From contig NZ_VNIA01000001.1 in the NCBI RefSeq assembly GCF_008124875.1, positions 62,001-126,000 on the forward strand: DNA of 64,000 nt, given 5' to 3'. This DNA is from Tenacibaculum adriaticum. GTDB taxonomy: Bacteria; Bacteroidota; Bacteroidia; Flavobacteriales; Flavobacteriaceae. Made by a program: the position numbers and the translations under genes. Of the stretch, positions 11,270 through 19,087 are shown piece by piece. The notes beneath the pieces were generated by a model. The model had not been told where the DNA came from and searched no databases. It worked only from the letters and a program-made list of their open reading frames with translations. The first letter of the stretch is position 1. Each line of letters starts with the position of its first letter.

Positions 11270-11372
11270 AGTTGCGCTAGCGATTGCATTGGCACCCCTT
11301 TTTTTAGCTATTACTTTAACAAAGCTGTAACTAAAAAAATATAATATAAAGCGTGCGCCTTGTGGTAACACC
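11270..11372. repeat. Possible degenerate interspersed palindromic element
   Basis: This stretch between metH and metF does not look like the surrounding AT-rich spacers. It contains GCGCTAGCG with an 8-bp palindromic core, a perfect 9-bp inverted repeat TTTTTTTAG (11299-11307) and CTAAAAAAA (11331-11339) around an imperfect hairpin with a CTTT/AAAG core, and a GC-rich edge GCGTGCGCC (11351-11359). The layout, a long imperfect hairpin with GC-rich ends, is that of short interspersed repeats. Only one copy is visible in the window, so repeat status is unproven. Confidence 0.35.
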
Positions 11373-11419
11373 AAAAAAATAATTAATAATAAAAAGTCCT
11401 TTAATAAGGATTCAGAAAC

Positions 11420-12376
11420 ATGAAAGTAACAGAACATATAAAGAAAGCTAACGGCAACACCTTGTTTTCTTTTGAAATTTTACCCCCATTAAAAGGACAA
11501 CACATTCAATCTGTTTTTGATAATTTAGATCCACTAATGGAGTTTAAACCTCCATTTATAGATGTAACATATCATAGAGAAGAATATACCTACAAAGAGC
11601 AAGAAAATGGTTTGTTAAAAAAACAAGTGGTAAAAAAACGACCTGGAACAGTAGGGATTTGTGCCGCAATTCAAAATAAATATCAAGTAGATGCCGTTCC
11701 GCATATTTTATGTGGTGGCTTTACCAAAGAGGATACTGAGAACTTTTTAATCGATTTAGATTTTTTAGGAATTAACAATGTGGTTGCTTTGAGAGGTGAT
11801 GCTGTAAAAAGTGAGACGTATTTTAAAGCAGAAAAAGAAGGACATAAATATGCTAGTGATTTGGTAAATCAAATTCAAGATTTAAACAACGGATTGTATT
11901 TAGATGATGCCTTATTAAATTCATCAAAAACTGATTTTTGCATCGGCGTTGCTGGATATCCTGAAAAACATATGGAAGCGCCAAGTTTAGATAGCGACAT
12001 CCATTTTTTAAAAAAGAAAATAAAAAAAGGTGCCGATTATATTGTTACACAAATGTTTTTTGACAACCAGAAGTATTTTGATTTTGTGGAAAAATGTAGG
12101 GAAGAAGGAATAACTGTTCCCATCATTCCTGGCTTAAAACCTTTATCAACCAAAAACCAATTAAATTTAATTCCACATCGTTTTAAAGTTGACTTACCAG
12201 ATGAATTAATTAAAGAAGTAGTTTCTTGTAACGATAATAAAGCTGTAAGGCAGGTTGGTATAGAATGGTGTATATCTCAAAGTAAAGAATTAATACAAAA
12301 AGGAATTCCTGTTTTACATTACTATAGTATGGGAAAGAGTAGTAACATAAAAGAGATTATAAAAAAAGTATTTTAA
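11420..12376 (+). CDS. metF: Methylenetetrahydrofolate reductase
   Basis: Makes 5-methyl-tetrahydrofolate, the methyl donor for the methionine synthase encoded just upstream. The 318-residue TIM-barrel flavoprotein begins with LFSFEILPPLKGQ, the FExxPP motif that includes the catalytic glutamate, and has NNVVALRGD and ADYIVTQMFFD, both conserved in MetF. It follows metH by 163 bp that contain a possible repeat element but no clear terminator, so it may be transcribed from the riboswitch-controlled promoter. Confidence 0.94.
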   Translation: MKVTEHIKKANGNTLFSFEILPPLKGQHIQSVFDNLDPLMEFKPPFIDVTYHREEYTYKEQENGLLKKQVVKKRPGTVGICAAIQNKYQVDAVPHILCGGFTKEDTENFLIDLDFLGINNVVALRGDAVKSETYFKAEKEGHKYASDLVNQIQDLNNGLYLDDALLNSSKTDFCIGVAGYPEKHMEAPSLDSDIHFLKKKIKKGADYIVTQMFFDNQKYFDFVEKCREEGITVPIIPGLKPLSTKNQLNLIPHRFKVDLPDELIKEVVSCNDNKAVRQVGIEWCISQSKELIQKGIPVLHYYSMGKSSNIKEIIKKVF

Positions 12377-12460
12377 TTTATAGTGATTAATCTATATTCG
12401 TATATTGGCAGAATATAAGTTAAATCAATAGAACAATAATTAAAACAAATTTCATAAAAA

Positions 12461-12490
12461 TTGGTTTGGTCAAATATTTGTTTATTTTTG
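12461..12490 (+). promoter_or_regulatory. Probable promoter of trxA
   Basis: TATTTTTG at 12483-12490 fits the Bacteroidota -7 box TAnnTTTG, with TTG at 12461-12463 and a 19-nt spacer as a weak -33 box. The leader to the trxA ATG at 12532 would be about 35 nt. Confidence 0.45.
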
Positions 12491-12531
12491 TTGACTTAAA
12501 TACGTGATTTATAAATTAAAACATAAATAAA

Positions 12532-12849
12532 ATGGCATTAGAAATTACAGACGCGTCTTTCGAAGAATTAGTATTAAAATCAGACAAACCTGTATTGGTT
12601 GATTTTTGGGCAACATGGTGTGGTCCTTGTAGAATGGTTGGACCAATCGTTGATGAAATTGGTAAAGAATACGAAGGTAAAGCAATCGTTGGAAAAGTTG
12701 ACGTAGATGCTAACCAAGAATTTGCAGCAAAATATGGTGTAAGAAACATTCCTACTGTTTTATTATTTAAAAATGGAGAAGTTATTGCTAAACAAGTGGG
12801 TGCAGCTCCCAAAAAATCTTACACAGAAAAATTAGATGCAGCTTTATAA
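12532..12849 (+). CDS. trxA: Thioredoxin
   Basis: A 105-residue cytoplasmic protein disulfide reductase of normal length. The redox motif WCGPC is at residues 27-31 within FWATWCGPCRM, and the cis-proline loop is RNIPTVLLF. There is no signal peptide. It stands alone between metF and a DUF58 gene, with its own likely promoter and a strong terminator, so it is probably monocistronic. Confidence 0.97.
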   Translation: MALEITDASFEELVLKSDKPVLVDFWATWCGPCRMVGPIVDEIGKEYEGKAIVGKVDVDANQEFAAKYGVRNIPTVLLFKNGEVIAKQVGAAPKKSYTEKLDAAL

Positions 12850-12870
12850 TAAAAAAAGCTTGTAATCCTA

Positions 12871-12902
12871 AAAAAGGTTTGGCAATAGCCAAACCTTTTT
12901 TT
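12871..12902 (+). terminator. Intrinsic terminator of trxA
   Basis: Stem GGTTTGGC with GCCAAACC around an AATA loop, extended by flanking A and T runs (12871-12875 and from 12895). The T-tract follows at once. The downstream DUF58 gene starts 13 bp later, so its promoter must lie within or near this element, or it relies on read-through. Confidence 0.85.
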
Positions 12903-12915
12903 ATTTTCGATATCT

Positions 12916-13842
12916 ATGGTTGATCTTAGTAATCTTAATTCTGCCTCGGAAATTAAAAATCTTGACATACTTGCAAAACAAGTTGTTGAAGGTTTTATTA
13001 CCGGAATGCATAAGAGTCCATTTCATGGTTTTTCTGTTGAGTTTTCTGAACACAAACTATACAACAAAGGTGAAAGTACACGCCATATAGATTGGAAATT
13101 ATTTGCCAAAACAGAAAAACTTTACACCAAAAAATACGAAGAAGAAACCAATTTAAGATGTCATATTATTATTGATAATTCTGCATCGATGCACTACCCT
13201 ATTGTTAAAACACAATCAATCAACACTCTAAATAAAATTGGTTTTTCAGCCGTGGCATCTGCATCATTAATAGAAATTTTAAAACGACAGCGTGACGCGG
13301 TTGGTTTAAGTGTCTATTCCGATACATATGAGTATTATGCTCCCGAAAAAGGAAGTGAACGACATAGAAAATTACTGATTAGTCAATTAGAAAGCTTATT
13401 ATCCTCTCCCACAAGCTCATCTACAGAAACATATCAGTATTTACATGAAATAGCTGAGAAAATTCATCGTAGGTCGTTAATTTTTCTATTTACAGATATG
13501 TTTCAAACCTCTAAAAATCAAGAAGAATTATTTGATGCGCTACGCCATTTAAAATACAATAAACATGAAGTTGTTCTTTTTCATACTTATGATGGAAAGT
13601 ATGAATTTAATTTTGATTTTGACAATACCCCTAAAAAATTTGTTGATGTAGAAACTGGAGAAGAAATTAATTTATACACCGCTACAATTCAAGAAAAATA
13701 CACAAACTTAGTCTCTGAATATTTCAAAGAACTAAAAAACAAATGCTTACAATATAAGATTGATTATATACCTGTAGATATTCATAAAGGATTCAATGAA
13801 GTTTTAACAACCTACCTTGTAAGTAGGAGAAAAAATTTATAA
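12916..13842 (+). CDS. DUF58 domain protein with von Willebrand A-like fold
   Basis: A 308-residue soluble protein. The DUF58 core includes GESTRHIDWKLFAKTEKLY near residue 55, where the family consensus is a conserved Asp-Trp, followed by a VWA-like domain starting IIIDNSASMH, which keeps the DxSxS metal site. DUF58 proteins commonly pair with MoxR AAA+ ATPases in BatA/BatD-type clusters. No MoxR or Bat gene is adjacent here, so its partner is elsewhere or it works alone. Function is otherwise unknown. Confidence 0.85.
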   Translation: MVDLSNLNSASEIKNLDILAKQVVEGFITGMHKSPFHGFSVEFSEHKLYNKGESTRHIDWKLFAKTEKLYTKKYEEETNLRCHIIIDNSASMHYPIVKTQSINTLNKIGFSAVASASLIEILKRQRDAVGLSVYSDTYEYYAPEKGSERHRKLLISQLESLLSSPTSSSTETYQYLHEIAEKIHRRSLIFLFTDMFQTSKNQEELFDALRHLKYNKHEVVLFHTYDGKYEFNFDFDNTPKKFVDVETGEEINLYTATIQEKYTNLVSEYFKELKNKCLQYKIDYIPVDIHKGFNEVLTTYLVSRRKNL

Positions 13843-13858
13843 TTTTTTTTAAAAAAAG

Positions 13859-13890
13859 TTTTGCAGAAAGAAAAAAGGCTCATATATTTG
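13859..13890 (+). promoter_or_regulatory. Promoter of tRNA-Asp
   Basis: A textbook Bacteroidota promoter: TTTTG at 13859-13863, 19 nt, then TATATTTG at 13883-13890. The predicted start is about 13897, some ten bases before the mature tRNA. Confidence 0.75.
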
Positions 13891-13907
13891 CATCCGCTTA
13901 GAGCAAC

Positions 13908-13981
13908 GGTCTGGTAGTTCAGCTGGTTAGAATACATGCCTGTCACGCATGGGGTCGCGGGTTCGAGTCCCGTCCAGACCG
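13908..13981 (+). tRNA. tRNA-Asp (GTC)
   Basis: A 74-nt cloverleaf: acceptor strands GGTCTGG and CCAGACC, discriminator G at 13981, D-loop AGCTGGTTAG, anticodon loop CTGTCAC with anticodon GTC, and T-arm GCGGGTTCGAGTCCCGT. The CCA end is not encoded. A terminator follows immediately, so it is a single-gene transcript. Confidence 0.97.
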
Positions 13982-13982
13982 C

Positions 13983-14015
13983 AAAAAGCTTCTCAAAATT
14001 TGAGAAGCTTTTTTC
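13983..14015 (+). terminator. Intrinsic terminator of tRNA-Asp
   Basis: Inverted repeat AAAAAGCTTCTCAA / TTGAGAAGCTTTTT with a tiny loop and a long T-rich tail. The symmetry also lets it serve the minus-strand gene that ends at 14036. Confidence 0.85.
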
Positions 14016-14035
14016 TTTTTTACGACCTAAATTAT

Positions 14036-14362
14036 TTAAAATACAAACCCTTTAATTACGTCGAAAATTGTTTTAATCACTTTATTCTTAAAATGACCTA
14101 AACTTATTTTAGACACACCTACCTTATGCAACGCTTTCATATGAAGTAAATCTTTTTGCGCGTTTAATAACCACTCAAAATCTTCTAAAGTTAATTTTCC
14201 TTCTGCTAACAAAAGTGTCCATCGTTCTAATCGATCTCTAGATTGTTTCAAAATCTCATCAATATCCTTCACAGATTCGCTTTTAAACTCCGAATATTTC
14301 TCTTTAAAAAGAGTTAAAAGAACGTTTTTTAATTCTTTGAGTATTTTTTCAAAATCTATCAT
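14036..14362 (-). CDS. Hypothetical protein, 108 residues
   Basis: I do not recognise a family. The protein is highly charged and helical, without signal peptide or membrane segment, and has the stretch LERWTLLLAEGKLTLEDFEWLL, which reads as two amphipathic helices. It begins 2 bp after the stop of the lipoprotein gene upstream, so the two are co-transcribed and probably act together. A single open frame with normal codon use supports it as a real gene. Confidence 0.7.
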   Translation of the reverse strand: MIDFEKILKELKNVLLTLFKEKYSEFKSESVKDIDEILKQSRDRLERWTLLLAEGKLTLEDFEWLLNAQKDLLHMKALHKVGVSKISLGHFKNKVIKTIFDVIKGFVF

Positions 14363-14364
14363 GT

Positions 14365-14826
14365 TTAATTTTTTGAAATTATATCAAGTAATCTAGCTTT
14401 AAATTCAGGTTCTTTTTTTGCTTCATATTGAATTAACAAGTCCATCGCCTCTTCATTAATTTTTTTTGCTTCTTCAATAAAATAAGAACTCAATTTTTCT
14501 TTCTCTTTCCATCGTTTAAAAAAACCTGCTAGTAAATTTTTATCTTTATCAGAAAGCAACAACCACATTTTGTAGGTTACCTCATTATTCGGCTTATACT
14601 TTTCATACGCTACTATCTTTTCAATTTCCAATTCCAATTCGTCCACTTCATTTGAATATTGCTGATACTGTTCGGTTGCTTTTTCCATTAACTTTAAAGC
14701 TTCAATTTTGATTTCTATAGATTTCTGATAAGAATACTGATCAAAAACAGCAGTCTTAAGAGCGTTACATCCTAAAAGAATTACAGAAATTGAAAAAACT
14801 AAAAAAATTGATTTTAAAAATCTCAT
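14365..14826 (-). CDS. Hypothetical lipoprotein, 153 residues
   Basis: The N terminus has a basic start, a hydrophobic stretch and the lipobox ILLGC with Cys20, so it should be a lipidated envelope protein. The mature part is helical and rich in Glu and Lys, with a likely coiled coil around ELELEIEKIVAYEKY. No family is recognised. It is the first gene of a two-gene unit transcribed away from the aromatic operon; the spacer 14827-15121 therefore contains divergent promoters. Confidence 0.75.
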   Translation of the reverse strand: MRFLKSIFLVFSISVILLGCNALKTAVFDQYSYQKSIEIKIEALKLMEKATEQYQQYSNEVDELELEIEKIVAYEKYKPNNEVTYKMWLLLSDKDKNLLAGFFKRWKEKEKLSSYFIEEAKKINEEAMDLLIQYEAKKEPEFKARLLDIISKN

Positions 14827-14925
14827 AACTAACTACTATTAAATTAGTTAAATTTAAATAAAATTCTATTATTAGAAGAATTAAACATATTATTAAATTG
14901 ACACGTAAAAATCAACTGCATAATA

Positions 14926-14956
14926 TTTGTTTATTTCAATTTAATGTTTAGATTTG
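14926..14956 (+). promoter_or_regulatory. Promoter of the aromatic amino-acid operon
   Basis: TTTG at 14926-14929, exactly 19 nt, then TAGATTTG at 14949-14956: a perfect match to the Bacteroidota promoter. The transcript would start near 14962, about 14 nt before the leader peptide and about 160 nt before pheA. Confidence 0.75.
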
Positions 14957-14975
14957 CTTTTCAACAATTATTACA

Positions 14976-15059
14976 ATGATGTTACAAAACGTTTGGCAAG
15001 GTTTTTATTTTTACTTTTATTTTTACAATAAGAGCGGAGACTTTGTATACGTTAGGTAA
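14976..15059 (+). CDS. Phe/Tyr-rich attenuator leader peptide
   Basis: A 27-codon open frame, ATG 14976 (or ATG 14979) to TAA 15057-15059, inside the transcribed leader. Residues 10-17 read FYFYFYFY (codons 15003-15026), and Phe23 and Tyr25 follow; in total 10 of 27 residues are Phe or Tyr. The genes downstream make exactly these two amino acids. The design matches the trp and phe leader peptides of enterobacteria: a ribosome slowed at these codons reports shortage of charged tRNA-Phe or tRNA-Tyr. The peptide itself probably has no function after release. Confidence 0.85.
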   Translation: MMLQNVWQGFYFYFYFYNKSGDFVYVR

Positions 15060-15113
15060 ATTAAAATACTAAACTATTAATATAAAGTCTCGATAATTCG
15101 AGGCTTTTTTTTT
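15037..15113 (+). terminator. Attenuator: antiterminator and terminator hairpins before pheA
   Basis: Terminator: AGTCTCGA (15086-15093), loop TAAT, TCGAGGCT (15098-15105), then a T-run to 15113. Antiterminator: GAGACTTTGTAT (15037-15048) pairs with ATATAAAGTCTC (15080-15091), 12 bp with one G-U, and uses the 5' arm of the terminator, so only one can form. The upstream arm lies within the end of the leader peptide frame, 10 nt after the Phe-Tyr codons, so ribosome position can decide the outcome. Confidence 0.85.
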
Positions 15114-15121
15114 ATATAATA

Positions 15122-15946
15122 ATGAAAATAATAGCCATTCAAGGAGTTGAAGGAAGTAATCACCATATTGTTGCTAATACTTTTTTCAAACACAACTTTA
15201 CTCTCGACAAATGCATGTCTTTCGATGCCTTGGTAGATAGTTTATTAACGCGTAAAAGTGAGATTGGTGTAATGGCTTTAGAAAACTCCATAGCTGGCTC
15301 TATCATTCCAAATTATGCTTTAATTGACTCTAATAACCTACATATTATAGGTGAACATTATTTAAAAATCAGTATGAACTTTATGGCTTTAAAAGGTCAA
15401 AAAATTGAAAACATTACTGAAGTGTATTCGCATCCAATGGCATTGCTGCAGTGTAAAAATTACTTTAAACAATATCCGCATATAAAATTGATTGAAGATA
15501 AAGATACAGCGGAGGTTGCTGAAAGAATTCAAAAAAATCAATTAAAAGGAATTGCAGCTTTAGCTAGTAAACAAGCTGCAGAAATTTTTGATTTAGAAAT
15601 TTTAGCCGCAGACATACAAACCATTCAAAATAACGCTACCCGCTTTGTAATTGTACAAACATCAAATTCAGTTATTTCTAAGGAAGAAATTAACAAAGCC
15701 TCTTTAAAATTTGAATTAGATCATAAACGGGGAAGTTTAGCAGCTGTTTTAAACGTTTTAAGTGATTGTAAATTAAATCTAACAAAAATTCAATCATTAC
15801 CAAGAATAGAAACTCCATGGAAATATTCGTTTTTTGTGGATGTTACTTTTGATGCATATGATAATTATGACAAGGCAAAATCGATTATGCAAATTATGGC
15901 AGAGGATTTTAAAATATTAGGAGAATATAAAAACGGACGTATATGA
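15122..15946 (+). CDS. pheA: Prephenate dehydratase
   Basis: Converts prephenate to phenylpyruvate. The 274-residue protein has the two-lobed dehydratase domain with the catalytic NNATRFVIVQ (TRF motif) near residue 180, and a C-terminal ACT domain. In the ACT domain the positions of the Phe-binding motifs GALV and ESRP of the E. coli enzyme read GSLA and QSLP, so feedback by Phe may differ. No chorismate mutase is fused; that activity sits in the last gene of the operon. Its stop overlaps the aminotransferase start by 4 bp. Confidence 0.93.
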   Translation: MKIIAIQGVEGSNHHIVANTFFKHNFTLDKCMSFDALVDSLLTRKSEIGVMALENSIAGSIIPNYALIDSNNLHIIGEHYLKISMNFMALKGQKIENITEVYSHPMALLQCKNYFKQYPHIKLIEDKDTAEVAERIQKNQLKGIAALASKQAAEIFDLEILAADIQTIQNNATRFVIVQTSNSVISKEEINKASLKFELDHKRGSLAAVLNVLSDCKLNLTKIQSLPRIETPWKYSFFVDVTFDAYDNYDKAKSIMQIMAEDFKILGEYKNGRI

Positions 15947-17085
15947 TACAATTTGCTAACCGATTACAAACCGTAGAGGAATACTATTTTTCAAGGAAAT
16001 TACGTGAGGTACGTCAGTTAATTTCTGAAGGAAAACCTATAATTAACATGGGAATTGGAAGTCCTGATTTACTTCCTCCTACTTCAGTAATTGAAGTTTT
16101 AAAAGGGAGCTTAACTGACACAAACACCCATAAATATCAAAGTTACCAAGGTTTACCCGAGTTCAGAGAAGCGGTTGCTAATTTTTACTCAGATAAATTT
16201 TCGGTTTCAGTAAATCCAGATTCAGAAATACTTCCTTTAATGGGAAGCAAAGAAGGAATTTTACATATTTCATTAACAATTTTAAATGAAGGAGATGAAG
16301 TCTTAATTCCAAATCCCGGATATCCAACATACACCTCTGTAACCAAATTAGTGGGAGCAACTCCTATTTTTTACGATTTAACTGAAAAAAATAATTATCA
16401 ACCTGATTTTTCAGCATTAGAAAAATTAGATCTTACAAAAGTAAAATTGATGTGGGTAAACTATCCACATATGCCTACAGGGGCAAAAGCTTCGAAAGAA
16501 ACTTTTGAGAAATTGATTACTTTCGGGAAGAAACATAATATTTTGATTGTAAACGACAATCCCTATAGTTTTGTTTTAAATGATAATCCACAAAGTATTT
16601 TAAGCGTAGATGGGGCAAAAGATATCGCCATCGAGTTGAATTCATTAAGTAAAACCTTTAACATGGCAGGTTGGCGTGTGGGAATACTCTTAGGAAATCA
16701 AGAATTCATCAACCAAATATTAAAAGTAAAAACACAAATGGATTCTGGTATGTTTTACGGAATTCAAAAAGGTGCGATTGAAGCCTTGAAAACTTCAGCA
16801 GAATGGATTAAAAATCAGAATGAAGTCTATCAAAAAAGAAGAGAACTCATCTGGAAACTTGCAGAAAAATTAGATTGTACCTTCAATAAAAATAATTCAG
16901 GAATGTTTGTTTGGGCAAAACTGCCCGAAGGAAAAGAAGCCGAAAGAGTTGTAGATGATTTGTTATATGGGAAAGATATTTTTATCGCTCCAGGAACAAT
17001 TTTCGGAACAAAAGGAGATGGGTATGTTCGATTTTCGTTATGTGTTTCTGAAGAAAAAATAACCGAAGCAATTAATAGGTTTTAA
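15943..17085 (+). CDS. Class I/II PLP aminotransferase, probably aromatic
   Basis: A 380-residue fold-type I aminotransferase with the PLP lysine in SLSKTFNMAGWRVG and the C-terminal arginine region GYVRFSLC. Position between prephenate dehydratase and prephenate dehydrogenase suggests it transaminates phenylpyruvate and hydroxyphenylpyruvate, or prephenate itself; the family also includes aspartate and LL-diaminopimelate aminotransferases, so substrate is inferred from context. The usual NYPNNPTG motif reads NYPHMPTG. It overlaps pheA by ATGA, pointing to translational coupling. Confidence 0.88.
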   Translation: MIQFANRLQTVEEYYFSRKLREVRQLISEGKPIINMGIGSPDLLPPTSVIEVLKGSLTDTNTHKYQSYQGLPEFREAVANFYSDKFSVSVNPDSEILPLMGSKEGILHISLTILNEGDEVLIPNPGYPTYTSVTKLVGATPIFYDLTEKNNYQPDFSALEKLDLTKVKLMWVNYPHMPTGAKASKETFEKLITFGKKHNILIVNDNPYSFVLNDNPQSILSVDGAKDIAIELNSLSKTFNMAGWRVGILLGNQEFINQILKVKTQMDSGMFYGIQKGAIEALKTSAEWIKNQNEVYQKRRELIWKLAEKLDCTFNKNNSGMFVWAKLPEGKEAERVVDDLLYGKDIFIAPGTIFGTKGDGYVRFSLCVSEEKITEAINRF

Positions 17086-17086
17086 G

Positions 17087-17935
17087 ATGAATGTATTTGT
17101 AATAGGTCTAGGATTAATTGGAGGAAGTTTATCTTTAGATATTCAAGAGCATTTTGTGGATGCGAAAATTTACGGAATTGATGTAAGTGAAAATCACTTA
17201 CAAGAAGCTTTAGAAATTGGAATCATTCATGAAAAAGCAACATTTTCTGATTTAGAAAAAGCAGATGTTGTAATTGTTTCTATTCCAGTTGATGTTCAGT
17301 TGCAGGTTATTCCTGAAGTTTTAGATATAATAAATGATGATTGTTTGTTGATTGATGTTGGTTCTACCAAAGAAATGATTTGCACTGTTGTGGCAAATCA
17401 TCCGAAGAGAAGAAACTTTTTAGCAGCGCATCCAATTGCTGGAACAGAATTTTCTGGACCCAAAGCAGCAATAAAAGGTTTGTTCAAAAACAAAACTAAT
17501 ATTATTTGCGAAGTAGAAAAAACAGCCTTTAAACTACAAGAAAAAGCATTAGAAATTTTTTCAACATTAGGAATGAGAATCCGTTATATGGATTCAAAAT
17601 CGCACGATAAACATATTGCGTATGTTTCTCATTTATCGCACATAAGTGCATTTATGTTGGGAAAAACTGTTATCGAAAAAGAAAAAAATGAACGTGATAT
17701 TTTTGATATGGCAGGAAGTGGATTTGCATCTACAGTTCGTTTGGCAAAAAGCTCACCAGCAATGTGGACGCCAATTTTTGAACAAAATAAAACAAATGTT
17801 ATAGAAACTTTAAATGAATATATTATCAATTTACAACAATTTAAAGAGCTGATGGAGAACGATAATTTTCCTGAAATTTATAACGAAATGAAAAACACAA
17901 ATTACATAAAGCAAATATTAAACGGCATAAAATAA
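17087..17935 (+). CDS. tyrA: Prephenate dehydrogenase
   Basis: NAD(P)-dependent oxidative decarboxylation of prephenate to hydroxyphenylpyruvate for tyrosine. The 282 residues begin with the dinucleotide motif GLGLIGGSL, followed by AAHPIAGTEFSGP, which holds the catalytic His of the family, and HIAYVSHLSHISAF. There is no fused chorismate mutase or ACT domain. It starts one base after the aminotransferase stop. Confidence 0.93.
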   Translation: MNVFVIGLGLIGGSLSLDIQEHFVDAKIYGIDVSENHLQEALEIGIIHEKATFSDLEKADVVIVSIPVDVQLQVIPEVLDIINDDCLLIDVGSTKEMICTVVANHPKRRNFLAAHPIAGTEFSGPKAAIKGLFKNKTNIICEVEKTAFKLQEKALEIFSTLGMRIRYMDSKSHDKHIAYVSHLSHISAFMLGKTVIEKEKNERDIFDMAGSGFASTVRLAKSSPAMWTPIFEQNKTNVIETLNEYIINLQQFKELMENDNFPEIYNEMKNTNYIKQILNGIK

Positions 17936-17955
17936 AAGCCAAAACAATTAGAATA

Positions 17956-19038
17956 ATGGAGAATACAAAAGAATTAAGAACATGGTTGGATGATATGAAA
18001 TTAAATCATCCACTAGTAATAGCAGGGCCTTGTAGTGCAGAAACCGAAGAACAGGTTTTAAAAATTGCACACGAATTAAAAGATTCTGATGTAAATTATT
18101 TCCGTGCAGGAATTTGGAAACCAAGAACGCGTCCAGGTATGTTTGAAGGTGTTGGAGCAATCGGTTTAAAGTGGTTGCAAAAAGTGAAATCAGAAACAGG
18201 AATGAAAACCTGTACAGAAGTTGCCAATGCAGCACATGTAAAATTAGCGTTAGAATATGATGTGGATTTACTTTGGATTGGAGCAAGATCTACAGTTTCG
18301 CCATTTATTATGCAAGAAATTGCAGATGCTTTACAAGGAACAGATAAAATTGTATTGGTTAAAAATCCAGTAAATCCAGATTTGGCTCTTTGGTTAGGTG
18401 GAATTGAGCGTTTATACAAAGCAGATATTAAAAATTTGGGCGCAATTCACAGAGGGTTTTCAACATACGAAAAAACGAAATATAGAAATATCCCAGAATG
18501 GCAATTGGCAATTGAGTTTCAAAACAAATTTCCAGATTTACCATTAATTAACGATCCTTCTCATATCACTGGAAATAGAGATATGATTTTTGAAGTTTCT
18601 CAAACTGCTTTAGATTTAAATTTTGATGGATTGATGATTGAAACACATTTTGATCCAGACAACGCATGGAGCGATGCTGCTCAACAAGTTACTCCAACTA
18701 CGTTAAAGCAGATTATGCAAGATTTAAAAATTAGAAAAGAGACAAACACAGAGGCAGATTATAAAAATTCTTTAGATAATTTACGTGCTCAAATTAATGT
18801 TGTTGACAACCAATTAATAGAAATGTTGGGTAAAAGAATGAAGGTTGCCGATGAGATTGGGAAACTAAAAAAACAGAAAAATGTTGCTGTTTTACAAACA
18901 AAACGTTGGAACGAAATTCTTGGAAACATGATTTTAGAAGGTGAAAGTAAAGGTTTAAGTGAAGAATTCATCTTAAAAATGTTTAAAGCAATTCATCAAG
19001 AAAGTATCAACCATCAAGAAAAAATAATTAATTCATAA
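17956..19038 (+). CDS. Bifunctional DAHP synthase / chorismate mutase (AroQ)
   Basis: Carries the first step of the shikimate pathway and the chorismate to prephenate step in one chain. Residues about 1-260 form a type I-beta DAHP synthase (VIAGPCSAE, FRAGIWKPRTRPG, LINDPSHITGNRD), and residues about 270-360 an AroQ chorismate mutase (DNLRAQINVVDNQLIEMLGKR split over its first helix). The order, synthase first and mutase last, is that characterised in Prevotella nigrescens, where prephenate inhibits the synthase. With it, the operon holds every step specific to Phe and Tyr after chorismate, plus entry control. Confidence 0.94.
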   Translation: MENTKELRTWLDDMKLNHPLVIAGPCSAETEEQVLKIAHELKDSDVNYFRAGIWKPRTRPGMFEGVGAIGLKWLQKVKSETGMKTCTEVANAAHVKLALEYDVDLLWIGARSTVSPFIMQEIADALQGTDKIVLVKNPVNPDLALWLGGIERLYKADIKNLGAIHRGFSTYEKTKYRNIPEWQLAIEFQNKFPDLPLINDPSHITGNRDMIFEVSQTALDLNFDGLMIETHFDPDNAWSDAAQQVTPTTLKQIMQDLKIRKETNTEADYKNSLDNLRAQINVVDNQLIEMLGKRMKVADEIGKLKKQKNVAVLQTKRWNEILGNMILEGESKGLSEEFILKMFKAIHQESINHQEKIINS

Positions 19039-19045
19039 AAATAAG

Positions 19046-19070
19046 TTCCCGCTTTTGCGGGAATTTTTTT
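19046..19070 (+). terminator. Intrinsic terminator of the aromatic operon
   Basis: TTCCCGC, loop TTTT, GCGGGAA, then seven T. It closes the pheA-to-DAHP-synthase transcript. Part of the loop and 3' arm also lie where the -33 box of rsgA would fall. Confidence 0.9.
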
Positions 19071-19083
19071 ATCCTCATCTTTG
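19054..19083 (+). promoter_or_regulatory. Possible promoter of rsgA inside the terminator
   Basis: TTTG at 19054-19057, 18 nt, and CATCTTTG at 19076-19083 (one mismatch to TAnnTTTG). The ATG at 19088 follows after four bases, so the mRNA would be leaderless or nearly so. Confidence 0.4.
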
Positions 19084-19087
19084 TTAT

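Noticed and set aside
13859..14015. tRNA-Asp as an integration site for a mobile element
   Set aside because: No repeated tRNA 3' end and no integrase gene are visible; both flanks carry ordinary genes.
14944..14979. A second short leader frame, MFRFAFQQLLQ, also rich in Phe, just before the main leader peptide
   Set aside because: It starts upstream of and runs through the -7 box TAGATTTG (14949-14956), so it would not be transcribed from the predicted start near 14962.
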